Positions 8,195 through 16,468 of a stretch of DNA of 45,701 bases are shown here, piece after piece. The stretch lies in the NCBI GenBank assembly GCA_003551305.1, contig PUMJ01000193.1:1-45701 (forward strand), given 5' to 3'. Every line of letters begins with the position of its first letter. The stretch's first letter is position 1. The DNA comes from Candidatus Brocadiaceae bacterium. Its GTDB lineage: Bacteria > Planctomycetota > Brocadiia > SM23-32. A model generated the notes under the pieces. The model was given only the letters and a program-made list of their open reading frames with translations. It had not been told where the DNA came from and ran no database searches. A program made the position numbers and the translations under genes.

Positions 8195-8962
8195 ATGGGC
8201 GACATACCGATCGGGTTGCAGCTTTTCTCCGTCCGGGGCGAGGTCGAGAAGGACCTGGCCGCCACCTTGAAGTCCGTGGCCGAGATCGGCTACGTGGGCG
8301 CCGAGCCCTGGGGCTACGGCGGCGAGGCCGTCGAGTGGATGGGCCACTCCGCCGAAGACATCCGCGCCATGTACGACGACAACGGCCTGACCTGTTGCGG
8401 CATCCACCTGAAGACCGAGGCGCTGCTGGGCGACAACCTGGCCCGCACGGTCGAACTGAACAGCGTCCTGGGCAACCGCTTCCTGGTCATCGCCATTGAC
8501 CGGCCGCGCATGTCCTCGATGGAAGGCATCCAGGAACTGGCCGGCATCCTGAACGAGACGGCCGGGAAGGTCGCCGAGAAGGGCATGTTCGTCGGCTACC
8601 ACGCGCACGGCTCGGACTTCATAGACATCGAGGGCGAGACGGCGTGGGACCGCCTCTTCAGCATGACCGACGACGAGGTGATCATGCAGATGGACATCGG
8701 CAACTGCGCCGGCGGCGGCGGCGACCCGATAGCCATCCTGAAGAAGTTCCCCAACCGCGCCCGCTCCGTACACCTGAAGGACCACGGCGGCCCCGAGGGT
8801 GCCGTCATCGGCGAGGGCGAGGCGGACTGGGACACCATCTTCGAGCTGATAGAGACCAACCAGAACACCGAGTGGTTCGTGGTCGAGGAAGGCGGCAAGG
8901 GCGGGCTCGGCTTCGACGTCTGCCGCCGCAGCCTGGAAGCCCTCCGCGCGATGGGCAAGTAG
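8195..8962 (+). CDS. Sugar phosphate isomerase/epimerase (xylose-isomerase-like TIM barrel)
   Basis: 255-residue cytoplasmic protein of the AP-endonuclease-2-like TIM-barrel superfamily (IolE/IolI type). Start ATG 8195 has GGAAGGA upstream. Typical family positions are seen: opening strand IGLQLFSVR, GYVGAEPWG, GYHAHGSDF (metal His after strand 5), MQMDIGNC (metal Asp), and VHLKDHG near the C-terminus. The substrate cannot be told from sequence; members isomerise inosose or keto-sugars. Length is normal. It is a single-gene unit with its own promoter and a strong terminator. Confidence 0.85.
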   Translation: MGDIPIGLQLFSVRGEVEKDLAATLKSVAEIGYVGAEPWGYGGEAVEWMGHSAEDIRAMYDDNGLTCCGIHLKTEALLGDNLARTVELNSVLGNRFLVIAIDRPRMSSMEGIQELAGILNETAGKVAEKGMFVGYHAHGSDFIDIEGETAWDRLFSMTDDEVIMQMDIGNCAGGGGDPIAILKKFPNRARSVHLKDHGGPEGAVIGEGEADWDTIFELIETNQNTEWFVVEEGGKGGLGFDVCRRSLEALRAMGK

Positions 8963-8988
8963 ACCCGGCAGAGAGCCGGAACTGCGAA

Positions 8989-9029
8989 CGAGGGCCGGGG
9001 CAGCCTCCGGCGACCCCGGCCCTCGCTTT
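8989..9029 (+). terminator. Intrinsic terminator after the TIM-barrel gene
   Basis: Perfect 12-bp GC-rich stem: left arm 8989-9000, loop 9001-9013, right arm 9014-9025, then CTTTC. It lies 27 bp past the stop codon. Confidence 0.8.
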
Positions 9030-9074
9030 CTGCGCGCCTCCGGCTGCCCGCCCCGGCCAGCGGGACGGGCGCCC

Positions 9075-10520
9075 TCAGTCCGCCGCGGGCTCTGCGTCGT
9101 CCCCGCCTCCTCTGCTCAGGAGCCGGGCAATCCTGCGCGGGAAGATGACCAGGGCCAGCGCCATACTTAGCATCAAGACCCAGTTCGGCTGCTTCACCCA
9201 CACAGCAGAGTCCAGATGCTCGCTGAGCGGCATCACGAGGCTGGCGGCCCCGTAGACGGGCAGTGGCAGGTGTGAAAGCAGAAGCCACAGGCCGAGCACC
9301 AGCAGCCACGGCCACAGGTGGGCAGCAAACACCGCCGGGGCCTCCCGCCGCCCCGGCGCCCCCCAGATGCAGATATGGGCCGCCCCTCCTCGGAACACGA
9401 GGAAACCCAGTGCGACGGCGGGCCCCAGGCCCCACCACAAAATGAACTCCATCGAGAAGGCAGGCCATTCCATGGGAGCGGCGTAGGGTATCGCATGTCT
9501 CAGGGCTACGATGCTCACTCCGACTGCCAGGAGCAGGCGGGCGGTCTTCACTTCGTCTTCGGATGCGTCCGGCCGGCCGTAGAAGACCCGCCCCAGCCAG
9601 AGGCCTGCGCGTCCCGTCACGAAAAGCACGATCACGCTCACCAACCCCGCGCCGAGCAGCACGACCAGCAGGTCCCCCGCCCCAACCGCCCTGCCGCCCA
9701 CCTCAGCGGGGCGCCACGCCAGAGCATCACGAACCTCACCGAGCAGCAGGTAAACGGCCGTCAGGCAGAGGGCGACCTGCACAACGCGAGCGGGGGGCAA
9801 CTCCGGCAGACGCCCCGTCGCCTCCTCCTCGGGGGTCTCCCTCTGGCGCCCGTAGAAGTCCAGCAGCCGCCCCGCTGAGAGGGCCAGGGCCAGCGATGTC
9901 AGCAGCCACAGGGCGCCGCTGATGACCACGGCCAGCGTGATGGCCCTGCGCCCGGGAACCGGGGGTGGCCGCATAACAGCCGCAATGCCGAGTTGCCTGA
10001 TGCCGAAGATGCTGAACTGGACCGCCATCAGGGGAAGGGCGACGCCGAGGATCCTGGATGGCGGCCCGACATGGTCCGCGCGGACAGGCGACAGCCGGTC
10101 AGCCAGGGGGGCGGCCAGCACGCCCACCGCCGCAAAAAGCGCCAGCCCGGGCAAAAGGTGGGGCAATACCGCGAGTATCCTGCGTGGAGCAAAAGCAGCA
10201 GATTGCATCGGCAGGAGCAGCGCCTGCAGAGCATTGTCAGAAAGAGCAATGATGTACCAGACTGCCATAAGGATAAGCCCGAGTCTCAGGTTGTCCCGGA
10301 CGTGCGGCGGGCCGCTCTCTTTCCGCACGGCCCATCGAGCAACCGGCCCGGATCGCCAGAGCAGCACGACGCCCAGAAGCAGTGGAACTACCCGCGCAAG
10401 ATGCTCGGCGGAAAACCGCGCCAGGGGTAAAGCAGCTCTGAGCAGGCCGAAGCCGTACACGGCGATGATCAGGATGCCCGCCACGCGGACCGCCAGTTCC
10501 ACCCGCTGTTCCCTGTCCAT
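9075..10520 (-). CDS. Polytopic membrane protein of unknown function
   Basis: 481 residues from ATG 10520, chosen because GGAGG lies 6-7 bases upstream; an in-frame GTG at 10535 is the alternative. About eleven or twelve hydrophobic segments can be read, e.g. VAGILIIAVYGFGLL near the N-terminus, VVPLLLGVVLLW, LILMAVWYIIAL, and WVLMLSMALALVIF near the C-terminus. Cytoplasmic-looking loops hold a PEEE run in the middle. I see no transporter, transferase or protease signature and do not recognise the family. The C-terminal tail is acidic (GGGDDAEPAAD). It is convergent with the TIM-barrel gene and appears monocistronic. Confidence 0.7.
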   Translation of the reverse strand: MDREQRVELAVRVAGILIIAVYGFGLLRAALPLARFSAEHLARVVPLLLGVVLLWRSGPVARWAVRKESGPPHVRDNLRLGLILMAVWYIIALSDNALQALLLPMQSAAFAPRRILAVLPHLLPGLALFAAVGVLAAPLADRLSPVRADHVGPPSRILGVALPLMAVQFSIFGIRQLGIAAVMRPPPVPGRRAITLAVVISGALWLLTSLALALSAGRLLDFYGRQRETPEEEATGRLPELPPARVVQVALCLTAVYLLLGEVRDALAWRPAEVGGRAVGAGDLLVVLLGAGLVSVIVLFVTGRAGLWLGRVFYGRPDASEDEVKTARLLLAVGVSIVALRHAIPYAAPMEWPAFSMEFILWWGLGPAVALGFLVFRGGAAHICIWGAPGRREAPAVFAAHLWPWLLVLGLWLLLSHLPLPVYGAASLVMPLSEHLDSAVWVKQPNWVLMLSMALALVIFPRRIARLLSRGGGDDAEPAAD

Positions 10521-11023
10521 CTCGGCCACCTCCACCCGGGCAGCACGGCCTGTCCTCCGGCGATTATGCCCGGGATCTGGGTGATGTCAAGAAGTTTTTC
10601 TCAACAGGCCGGGGGCCTCGAACGTCCCGCGTACACATGGCGGACCCGCGTCTCCTGCAAGTGCGTATTACCGGCAGGGAAGCTCGCGAGGGCCGCCCGC
10701 CGTACGATGGGCCCGCCTGGCCTGCCCTGCTTCGGCGAAAACGGGCGGGCTGCCGGCAAGCCGGCAGTTCGCCGTACGGCGAAGAAAGCGGCGGCAAGCC
10801 GCCGCACTCCAGCATCCGCCTGCGGCGGACATGGGGGGTGCACCGTGCTCGTTCCAGCCGCATGGGCGAAGCCCTTTGGAGTGCGTGTGCAAGCCGCTCG
10901 GCCCGGCGCACAGGGTCAGCCGCTCCTCCGCTCTTGCCCCTGCTCTCCCCGCTCACCGGAGATGGGACCTCCCGCGCGTGCTATACTGCACCGCAGGCCA
11001 CCACGGTGCGCTGGTGAGAGGCG
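10521..11023. other. Intergenic region with inverted-repeat element (503 bp)
   Basis: Between the leftward membrane protein gene and rubredoxin. Most is the repeat described at 10640-10890. TATACT at 10982-10987 could be a -10 for rubredoxin, but no good -35 precedes it. Confidence 0.5.
10640..10890. repeat. Dispersed inverted-repeat element, copy B, with nested palindromes
   Basis: GCACTCCA (10804-10811) and TGGAGTGC (10877-10884) form an inverted pair like copy A. Leftward are nested palindromes: GCGGCGG-CAA-GCCGCCGC, CTGCCGGCAAGCCGGCAG and TTCGCCGTACGGCGAA. In one minus-strand frame the arm reads ECGGLPPL, a peptide I recall from many spurious ORFs in PVC and related genomes. This supports a multi-copy noncoding element rather than a gene. 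Confidence 0.55.
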
Positions 11024-11188
11024 ATGAAGAAGCGCTACTATTGCCTGGTCTGCGGTTACGTGTACGAACCGCAGTGGGGCGACGTCATGCAGTCCATACC
11101 GCGCGGAACCCCTTTCGAGAACCTCCCCGACGACTGGCTCTGCCCCGAGTGCGGCGCGACGAAGGCGCTGTTTGTGCCGATGAATTAG
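11024..11188 (+). CDS. Rubredoxin
   Basis: 54-residue one-iron electron carrier of the cytoplasm. The Fe(Cys)4 site is complete: Cys7 and Cys10 (CLVCG) and Cys40 and Cys43 (CPECGA). The region [15 protein letters not shown] is the classic second knuckle with its preceding aromatic-rich loop. Length is typical (52-54). Start ATG 11024 has GAGAGG just upstream. The stop codon overlaps the stop of the convergent sulfatase gene. No partner such as rubrerythrin or superoxide reductase is next to it; it would serve oxygen detoxification or other low-potential reactions. Confidence 0.95.
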   Translation: MKKRYYCLVCGYVYEPQWGDVMQSIPRGTPFENLPDDWLCPECGATKALFVPMN

Positions 11189-12531
11189 CCCGGCAGGGCG
11201 TCCCGCCAGCCGGCCGCGAGCCGTCGGGCCAGATCCTCGACCACCTCCGCGTGCTCCGGCCGGACCGCTATGTTGTGGTTCTCGTCCGGGTCGGCCTCGT
11301 GGTCGTAGAGCATCCGCGCCGTCACCTGCCCCTGCTCGTCGGTCCACTCGGTGTAGAGGTAGCGGTCGGTGCGGACGGAGTCTCCGGATTGGTAGCGGCT
11401 GAAGGTGGCCGGCTTCCAGGCGGTCTCTCCGGCGTCGAACAGCGGCACCATGCTGCTGCCCTCCAGGTGGTCCGGCAGGGGCAGCCCGGCCAGCTCGCAG
11501 AGCGTCGGGTAGACATCCACGAACTCGACCAGGTCGGGCAGGGCCGCCCCGCCCCCGATGCCGGCGTAGCGCATGATGAGCGGGGCGTTCAGCGACGTGT
11601 TGAAGTTGCAGTGTTTGCACCATAGGCCGTGCTCGCCGAGCTGCCAGCCGTGGTCGCCCCAGAGCACGACGATGGTGTTGCTGCGCAGGCCGAGCCGGTC
11701 CACCTCGTCCAGCACCCGGCCCACCTGCGCGTCGGTGTAGCTGGTGGCGGCGTAGTAGCCGTGCACCAGTTGCCGGGCCTGCTCGTGGGTCAGGTCGCCC
11801 TGCTGTGGGATGCCCAGGTAGGCGCGCAGTTCGCCCCAGTTGTGCAGGGCCTGGGCGGGGGCGTCCTCGGGCGGAAAGGGGTTGTCGGCCAGGTCCACCT
11901 CCTCGCGACGGTAGTAGTCCCAGTAGCGCTCGGGTGCGTTGAACGGCAGGTGGGGCTTCAGGAAGCCGGCGGCCAGGAACCACGGCTCGTCGGCGCGGGC
12001 CAGGCGCTGCAGGTCGCGGATGGTGCGGTCGGCCGTCTTTCCGTCACGGTAGGCGTTGTCGGGCACGTCGGCGCACTCGCAGGGCTTGCCCGCGCCGTCC
12101 GGTCCTCGGCCCTTGATGCTTTCCTCAAGCAGATAGTCGCGCCAGTCGTCGCGGGCGTCCGGGCGCCAGGGTTCCTCGCTCCAGCTTCGCTCGGCGCAGT
12201 CGGTCAGGTGGTGGAAGACCTTGCCGTTGGACAGGGTGAGGTAGCCGTGGTTGCGGAAGTGCTCCGGCAGGGTGAGGGCGCCGGGCAGGTCCCGGTCCAC
12301 CCAGGTCTTGTAGTCTGTGAAGCGGTCGCGGGCCGGCCGCACGCCCGTCAGCAGGCTGGCGCGCGTGGCGCCGCAGACGGGCACCTGGCAGTAGGCGCGC
12401 CGGAACAGGACGCCGTCCTCCGCCAGCGCGTCCATGCTGGGCGTTACCATCTGCTTGTGCCCGTAGCAGGCAAGCTGCGGGCGCAGGTCATCAACGACAA
12501 TGAACAGGACGTTCGGTCTCTGGTCGGGCAT
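11185..12531 (-). CDS. Type I sulfatase, iduronate-2-sulfatase-like
   Basis: 448 residues from ATG 12531 (CGGAGGAG upstream). Hydrolyses sulfate esters, probably on a sulfated polysaccharide or glycosaminoglycan. Seen: N-terminal metal-binding strand [12 protein letters not shown] (Asp14, Asp15), sulfatase signature [11 protein letters not shown] with Cys53 as the residue converted to formylglycine, the GKVFHH Lys/His segment, KPHLPFNAP, and the second metal site [12 protein letters not shown]. The [15 protein letters not shown] segment is typical of the family. No Sec or Tat signal is visible, unusual for a polysaccharide sulfatase, so it may act in the cytoplasm or the start may lie elsewhere. 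No formylglycine-generating enzyme lies in the window. It may be co-transcribed with the methyltransferase (68 bp gap). Confidence 0.92.
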   Translation of the reverse strand: MPDQRPNVLFIVVDDLRPQLACYGHKQMVTPSMDALAEDGVLFRRAYCQVPVCGATRASLLTGVRPARDRFTDYKTWVDRDLPGALTLPEHFRNHGYLTLSNGKVFHHLTDCAERSWSEEPWRPDARDDWRDYLLEESIKGRGPDGAGKPCECADVPDNAYRDGKTADRTIRDLQRLARADEPWFLAAGFLKPHLPFNAPERYWDYYRREEVDLADNPFPPEDAPAQALHNWGELRAYLGIPQQGDLTHEQARQLVHGYYAATSYTDAQVGRVLDEVDRLGLRSNTIVVLWGDHGWQLGEHGLWCKHCNFNTSLNAPLIMRYAGIGGGAALPDLVEFVDVYPTLCELAGLPLPDHLEGSSMVPLFDAGETAWKPATFSRYQSGDSVRTDRYLYTEWTDEQGQVTARMLYDHEADPDENHNIAVRPEHAEVVEDLARRLAAGWRDALPG

Positions 12532-12599
12532 GGGGCACTCCTCCGGGCGGACAGTTCTCGCGGGGCCGGCGCGGCTATTCCGGCCGTCCGACGCCTATG

Positions 12600-13262
12600 T
12601 TACCGACCGCACGACCCCTGTGCCACCGGCCGCCGTCGCATCAGCACGTGCCACAGCCCTTTATCCTCGCCCCCATCTTCCTGCATCTCCAGGATCGCAA
12701 AGTGCTCACCGCAAAGCTCTTCAACGTCCTCCCGGGTGAAACATCGGTGATAAGCCCCCTCCGCGAACAGCCACTTGCGCTTGCGGCCCCTGAAAAACGG
12801 AAACCCGGGGCTGAAGACCGAGAGCAGGTAATGCCCCTGGGGCGCGAGCACCCGCAAGAGGCCGGACAGGTACGCAGGCCAGTCGGCTTTGCGCAGATGG
12901 TGCAGGCAGCCGTAGTCGAGAAAGACGTCGAAGGAACCGGCCTTGAACGGCAGCGCCAGGGCATCGGCCACAACGAACCCGATGCCCTGCGTGCCGGCTT
13001 GCCGGGCGAACTCGCGCGCGCGTTCAAGCGCCAGCGGCTCGTAGTCCACTCCCGTGACCCGGAAGCCCATGCGGGCGGCGGCGATGCAGTGGCGCCCCTC
13101 ACCACAGCCCAGGTCCAGCAGCCTCCCGCCGGGGGCGGCCTCCCGCACCCTTTCCAGAAACTCCACCACCTGCGAGTTGGGCTCCTCCACCGCCCAGCCG
13201 TGCTCGCCGGTGCGGTATGCCTCAAAAAAGTGACGGCGGTTGGCCTCCTCCGCTGAACGCAT
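12600..13262 (-). CDS. Class I SAM-dependent methyltransferase
   Basis: 220 residues from ATG 13262, preceded at 8 bases by GGAGGAGG; an in-frame TTG two codons upstream is less likely. Motif I LLDLGCGEGRH (about residues 50-60), motif II ending VTGVDYEP with the acidic residue that binds the SAM ribose, and DVFLDYGCLHHL (motif IV region) are clear. The substrate is unknown; the fold resembles tellurite-resistance TehB-type and thiopurine-type small-molecule methyltransferases. It lies 49 bp after the exported phosphoesterase and 68 bp before the sulfatase, so the three may form one leftward transcript. Confidence 0.85.
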   Translation of the reverse strand: MRSAEEANRRHFFEAYRTGEHGWAVEEPNSQVVEFLERVREAAPGGRLLDLGCGEGRHCIAAARMGFRVTGVDYEPLALERAREFARQAGTQGIGFVVADALALPFKAGSFDVFLDYGCLHHLRKADWPAYLSGLLRVLAPQGHYLLSVFSPGFPFFRGRKRKWLFAEGAYHRCFTREDVEELCGEHFAILEMQEDGGEDKGLWHVLMRRRPVAQGSCGR

Positions 13263-13311
13263 GGGCAATGCCTCCTCCTGTCGATTCGGACGAACACGGC
13301 CCCGGCCACGC

Positions 13312-15372
13312 TCAGTCGTCCGCGGGTTTGCGTAGTTCGAACTCGTTGAAGACGTCTCCCGCCTCGTATTCGTCGTCGAACTCGTCGTAGAAGACCGTGC
13401 GCACCTGCAAGGACTCCTCCGACACCGTCACCAGGCCGACCAGCGGCATGCGTGAGGCGTCTTCGCGGAAGCGGATGAACCAGTCGTCGCGGGCGGGGCC
13501 GCTGGAGTTGACGCCGCCCCCGTCGTAGTAGACAACGCCGCGCTCGCGGTCTATGGTCGGGGCGGCCTCGAAGCGCTCCTCCGCCAGCGGACGCCGCCCG
13601 GCGGCGCCCCCTTTGGGGACCAGCAGCACGTCCTCCATCCGCTCGCCCAGGCGGAACTCGTCCACCATCGCCAGCCGGTTGGCGCGCTTGCCGCGGTGGG
13701 TGAGGGTGTCCAGCGTCAGCGCCCAGTCTCCCTCCACTTCCATGACCAGGTCCCAGTCGTCGGGCTCCTGGTCGGGCAAGGGTTCAGGCGAGCGGTAGGT
13801 CTTCAGATGGGCCACGGCGCGCCCCTCCTCGAACACGAACTTCGCCAGCACGAAGTAGGGCTCTTCCGGCACGTTGCCTTCCTCGATGATGGGGTCCGGC
13901 GCGATGGCGGACTCCCCGGCGAGGGTGACCTCGAAGTGGCCGAAACGGCCGTCCTCGATGACGCGCGTGGTGCCGACGCGGATGAACCTGTCCTCGTTGC
14001 GGCTGTCGCTCAGTTGCCAGCCGCCCCCGCCGTAGTATCGCTCCATCTTCTCCCACACGTAGCCCATCCACAGTTCGCGTGTCTCGGTGGTATCTACGGA
14101 CTCCAGGGGGCGGTGGGCGCTGACCGCAGCGTCCCTGTGCGTCCCCAGGGCGAAGGTCCTGAGCGAGCGGCCGACGGCCTCGTAGCCCTCGTAGCGGACC
14201 AGGTCGTTCTCCTCCAGCAGGAACAGGCTCTCCATGCCGGACTCGCAGCCGATGTCGGCGCGCGTCTGCCAGGGACCGGCGAACCCCCGGCCGCCGTCCC
14301 AGCCGTGCAGCTCCACTTCGTCCAGCGGCCAGCTCACCGCGTGGCTGTGGTTGTGGCCGTTGAAGACGATGTCCATGTAGTGGCGGTAGAAGTGCGGGCG
14401 CCAGACGTTGCGGGCGGTCCGGGACGGCACGTGACGGCGGAAGCGGAACACCGGCACGTGGTGCGCCGCCATCACCCACGCCCGGTCCTCCAGGTCGAGG
14501 TCGGCCAGCCAGCGGGTCTGCTTCACGTGGGTCGAGCCGTCGGGGCCGCGGCCGGAGGTGTCCAGGATGACGAACCGCCCCGCCCCGTAGGTGAAGGTGT
14601 AATTGCGTCCCTCCAGCACCTCGGCGTAGCCGTTGGGGGGCAGGCGGAACTGGTCCAGGTAACGCCGCACACCCGCCTGGGTGTCGCCGGCCTCCCGGTG
14701 CTCCTCCGAAACATAGTAGTCATGGTTGCCCAGCAGCGGCATGATGACGGTGGAGTGGAACAGGCTGCGGTCACACTCGGGCGTCAGCGAGTTGAAGAAC
14801 GCGTCCCACTGGGGCTGCTCCGAGCCCGTCTGCACAAGGTCGCCCAGCAGCAGCGCAAAGGCCACGTCCTCCTCCGTCAGCCACCGGCCCAGGGTCTGCC
14901 AGGTGGCCGAGGGGCGCGCCCAACCCTGCACGTCCCCGATGACGGCGAAGGTGAACGGCTCGGTGCCCTCGACGGCCGTGCGGAACGTGCAGACCGGCCC
15001 CAGCGCGCCCTCGGGGCCGCTGACGCGGTAGGCGTAGCGCGTGTCCGGCTCCAGGCCGGCCAGTCGGACGTGGTGGTTGAAGCCGCCGGCCGACTCGACG
15101 GTCTCCGCCTCGCTGACCGCCGCCCACGCGTCCTCGTCCTCGCCCTCCTGCCCGTACAGGACCGACGGGGCGGCCAGGGGCTCCAGGGTGCGCCAGCTCA
15201 CCGTGACCTCGTGGCGCGGGTCGCCGGGGAAGGTGACGTGGATGTTCAGTATGCCCTGCTCGACGCCGGCGCGGGCGACCGAGGGACTCACCCACACGGC
15301 CAGGTAGGTAACGAGAACCAGGCAGAAGAAACGGCCGACACAGCGGCGGGACTGCGACAAGCGGGACTTCAT
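13312..15372 (-). CDS. Exported metallophosphoesterase with N-terminal Fn3-like domain (purple acid phosphatase-like)
   Basis: 686 residues from ATG 15372, chosen for the perfect AAGGAGG at 7 bases. A signal peptide (basic start, hydrophobic core LVLVTYLAVWV, ARA end) indicates export. Residues about 37-130 look like the fibronectin-III-like domain of purple acid phosphatases (VTVSWRT, TRYAYRVSG). The calcineurin-like catalytic domain follows: GDVQGW, LLGDLVQTG, LLGNHDYY, AAHHVPV and the last metal site GHNHSH. The remaining C-terminal ~280 residues are a beta-rich region without a recognised family. The substrate is unknown. It is the first gene of the leftward run that includes the methyltransferase and sulfatase. 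Confidence 0.88.
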   Translation of the reverse strand: MKSRLSQSRRCVGRFFCLVLVTYLAVWVSPSVARAGVEQGILNIHVTFPGDPRHEVTVSWRTLEPLAAPSVLYGQEGEDEDAWAAVSEAETVESAGGFNHHVRLAGLEPDTRYAYRVSGPEGALGPVCTFRTAVEGTEPFTFAVIGDVQGWARPSATWQTLGRWLTEEDVAFALLLGDLVQTGSEQPQWDAFFNSLTPECDRSLFHSTVIMPLLGNHDYYVSEEHREAGDTQAGVRRYLDQFRLPPNGYAEVLEGRNYTFTYGAGRFVILDTSGRGPDGSTHVKQTRWLADLDLEDRAWVMAAHHVPVFRFRRHVPSRTARNVWRPHFYRHYMDIVFNGHNHSHAVSWPLDEVELHGWDGGRGFAGPWQTRADIGCESGMESLFLLEENDLVRYEGYEAVGRSLRTFALGTHRDAAVSAHRPLESVDTTETRELWMGYVWEKMERYYGGGGWQLSDSRNEDRFIRVGTTRVIEDGRFGHFEVTLAGESAIAPDPIIEEGNVPEEPYFVLAKFVFEEGRAVAHLKTYRSPEPLPDQEPDDWDLVMEVEGDWALTLDTLTHRGKRANRLAMVDEFRLGERMEDVLLVPKGGAAGRRPLAEERFEAAPTIDRERGVVYYDGGGVNSSGPARDDWFIRFREDASRMPLVGLVTVSEESLQVRTVFYDEFDDEYEAGDVFNEFELRKPADD

Positions 15373-15512
15373 GGCAACCTCCTTACGATGGCTGCGCACA
15401 ACTCTTCAGGACAGGTGTATCCACGGCCAGGAACTCCGTCCGCCCGAAGATCATACACGTTCAATGGTAATCCCCGTCCCGGCGTGGGGCAAGCGCGGGC
15501 GCGGAGGCGGCG

Positions 15513-15541
15513 TTGACATGCCCGCGGCGGGCGGCTACAAA
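15513..15541 (+). promoter_or_regulatory. Promoter of the acetyltransferase gene
   Basis: TTGACA (15513-15518), 17-bp GC-only-like spacer, TACAAA (15536-15541); ATG 15567 follows after 25 bp, giving a very short leader. The spacer resembles that of the 42-bp repeat promoter. Confidence 0.75.
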
Positions 15542-15566
15542 AGCAGCACACCCCGAGGACACCCCT

Positions 15567-16379
15567 ATGACCGACGAGCCGACCATCGTAACCCGCGCCG
15601 ACATAGCCGGCGGCCTGGCGTCGCTGGGCGTCGCGCCGGGCGACGTCATCCTCGCCCACAGCTCGCTGAGCCGGTTTGGCCGGGTGGAGGGCGGCGCCGA
15701 CGCCGTCATTGACGCCTTGCTGGAGGCTGTGGGCCCGCGCGGCACCCTGCTGGTGCCCACCCACACCTGGAGCGCGGTCAATGCTAAGGAGCCGGTTTTC
15801 GACGTGCGCCGGACGCCGTCGGTGGTGGGCCGCATCACGGAGGTCTTCCGCCGGCGCCCCGGGGCACTGCGCAGCCTGCACCCGACGCACTCCTGCGCGG
15901 CCATCGGCCCCGCGCAGGAGGAGATGCTGGACGGACACGAGACGCAGGTCACCCCCTGCGGGAGCCGATCGCCGTATCAGCGCCTCATCGAGCGGGGCGG
16001 CACGATCGTGTTCCTGGGCGTCACGCTCCAAGTCAACACCACGTTCCACGCGCTGGAGGAGATGGCGTGCGTGCCGTGGCTGTTCGACCGGTTCGAGATG
16101 CTCTACGTCGTGGACTACGACCGCATCGAGCGCAAGGTGCCCTCCCGCCGCCACGCCGACGGCCTCAGGCGCGACTACGAAGCCCTGGAGCCGGTGCTCG
16201 AGCGGGAGGGCGCCCTGGTGAAAGGGCACATCGGCGAGGCCGGGGTGCGGGTGCTGGACGCCGCCCGCATGGCGGACATCCTGCTGCCCCGCATGGCCGA
16301 GAACCCCTTCCTGACTCTGGGTGTCGAGTTCGCCCGCCGGGAAAGGACACGCTACGACGAATGGCGCCACTGCTGGTGA
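15567..16379 (+). CDS. AAC(3)/FrbF-YokD family N-acetyltransferase
   Basis: 270-residue acetyl-CoA-dependent transferase of the aminoglycoside N3-acetyltransferase superfamily. Start ATG 15567 has GAGG upstream; upstream in-frame codons lie in the promoter. Family positions seen: PGDVILAHSSLSRFG near the N-terminus, GTLLVPTHTW, and HPTHSCAAIG, which carries the conserved His. The family also contains enzymes acting on other amines, on antibiotics made by the host, and on surface sugars, so antibiotic resistance is not established. It stands alone with its own promoter. Confidence 0.85.
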   Translation: MTDEPTIVTRADIAGGLASLGVAPGDVILAHSSLSRFGRVEGGADAVIDALLEAVGPRGTLLVPTHTWSAVNAKEPVFDVRRTPSVVGRITEVFRRRPGALRSLHPTHSCAAIGPAQEEMLDGHETQVTPCGSRSPYQRLIERGGTIVFLGVTLQVNTTFHALEEMACVPWLFDRFEMLYVVDYDRIERKVPSRRHADGLRRDYEALEPVLEREGALVKGHIGEAGVRVLDAARMADILLPRMAENPFLTLGVEFARRERTRYDEWRHCW

Positions 16380-16468
16380 CAGCGAGCGGGGGCGTCGGGA
16401 AAACACCACGAAACGGCGTTCGGGACGCAGGTGGCGAGGATTGAGTCGAATTCGCCGGCGCGGATGGT

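Noticed and set aside
10564-10956. Minus-strand ORF containing ECGGLPPL
   Set aside because: The reading frame follows a repeat element with palindromes; no domain and no ribosome site, so treated as noncoding.
13696-15516. 606-codon plus-strand ORF opposite the exported phosphoesterase
   Set aside because: Shadow of the minus-strand gene, which has a signal peptide, perfect ribosome site and metallophosphoesterase motifs.
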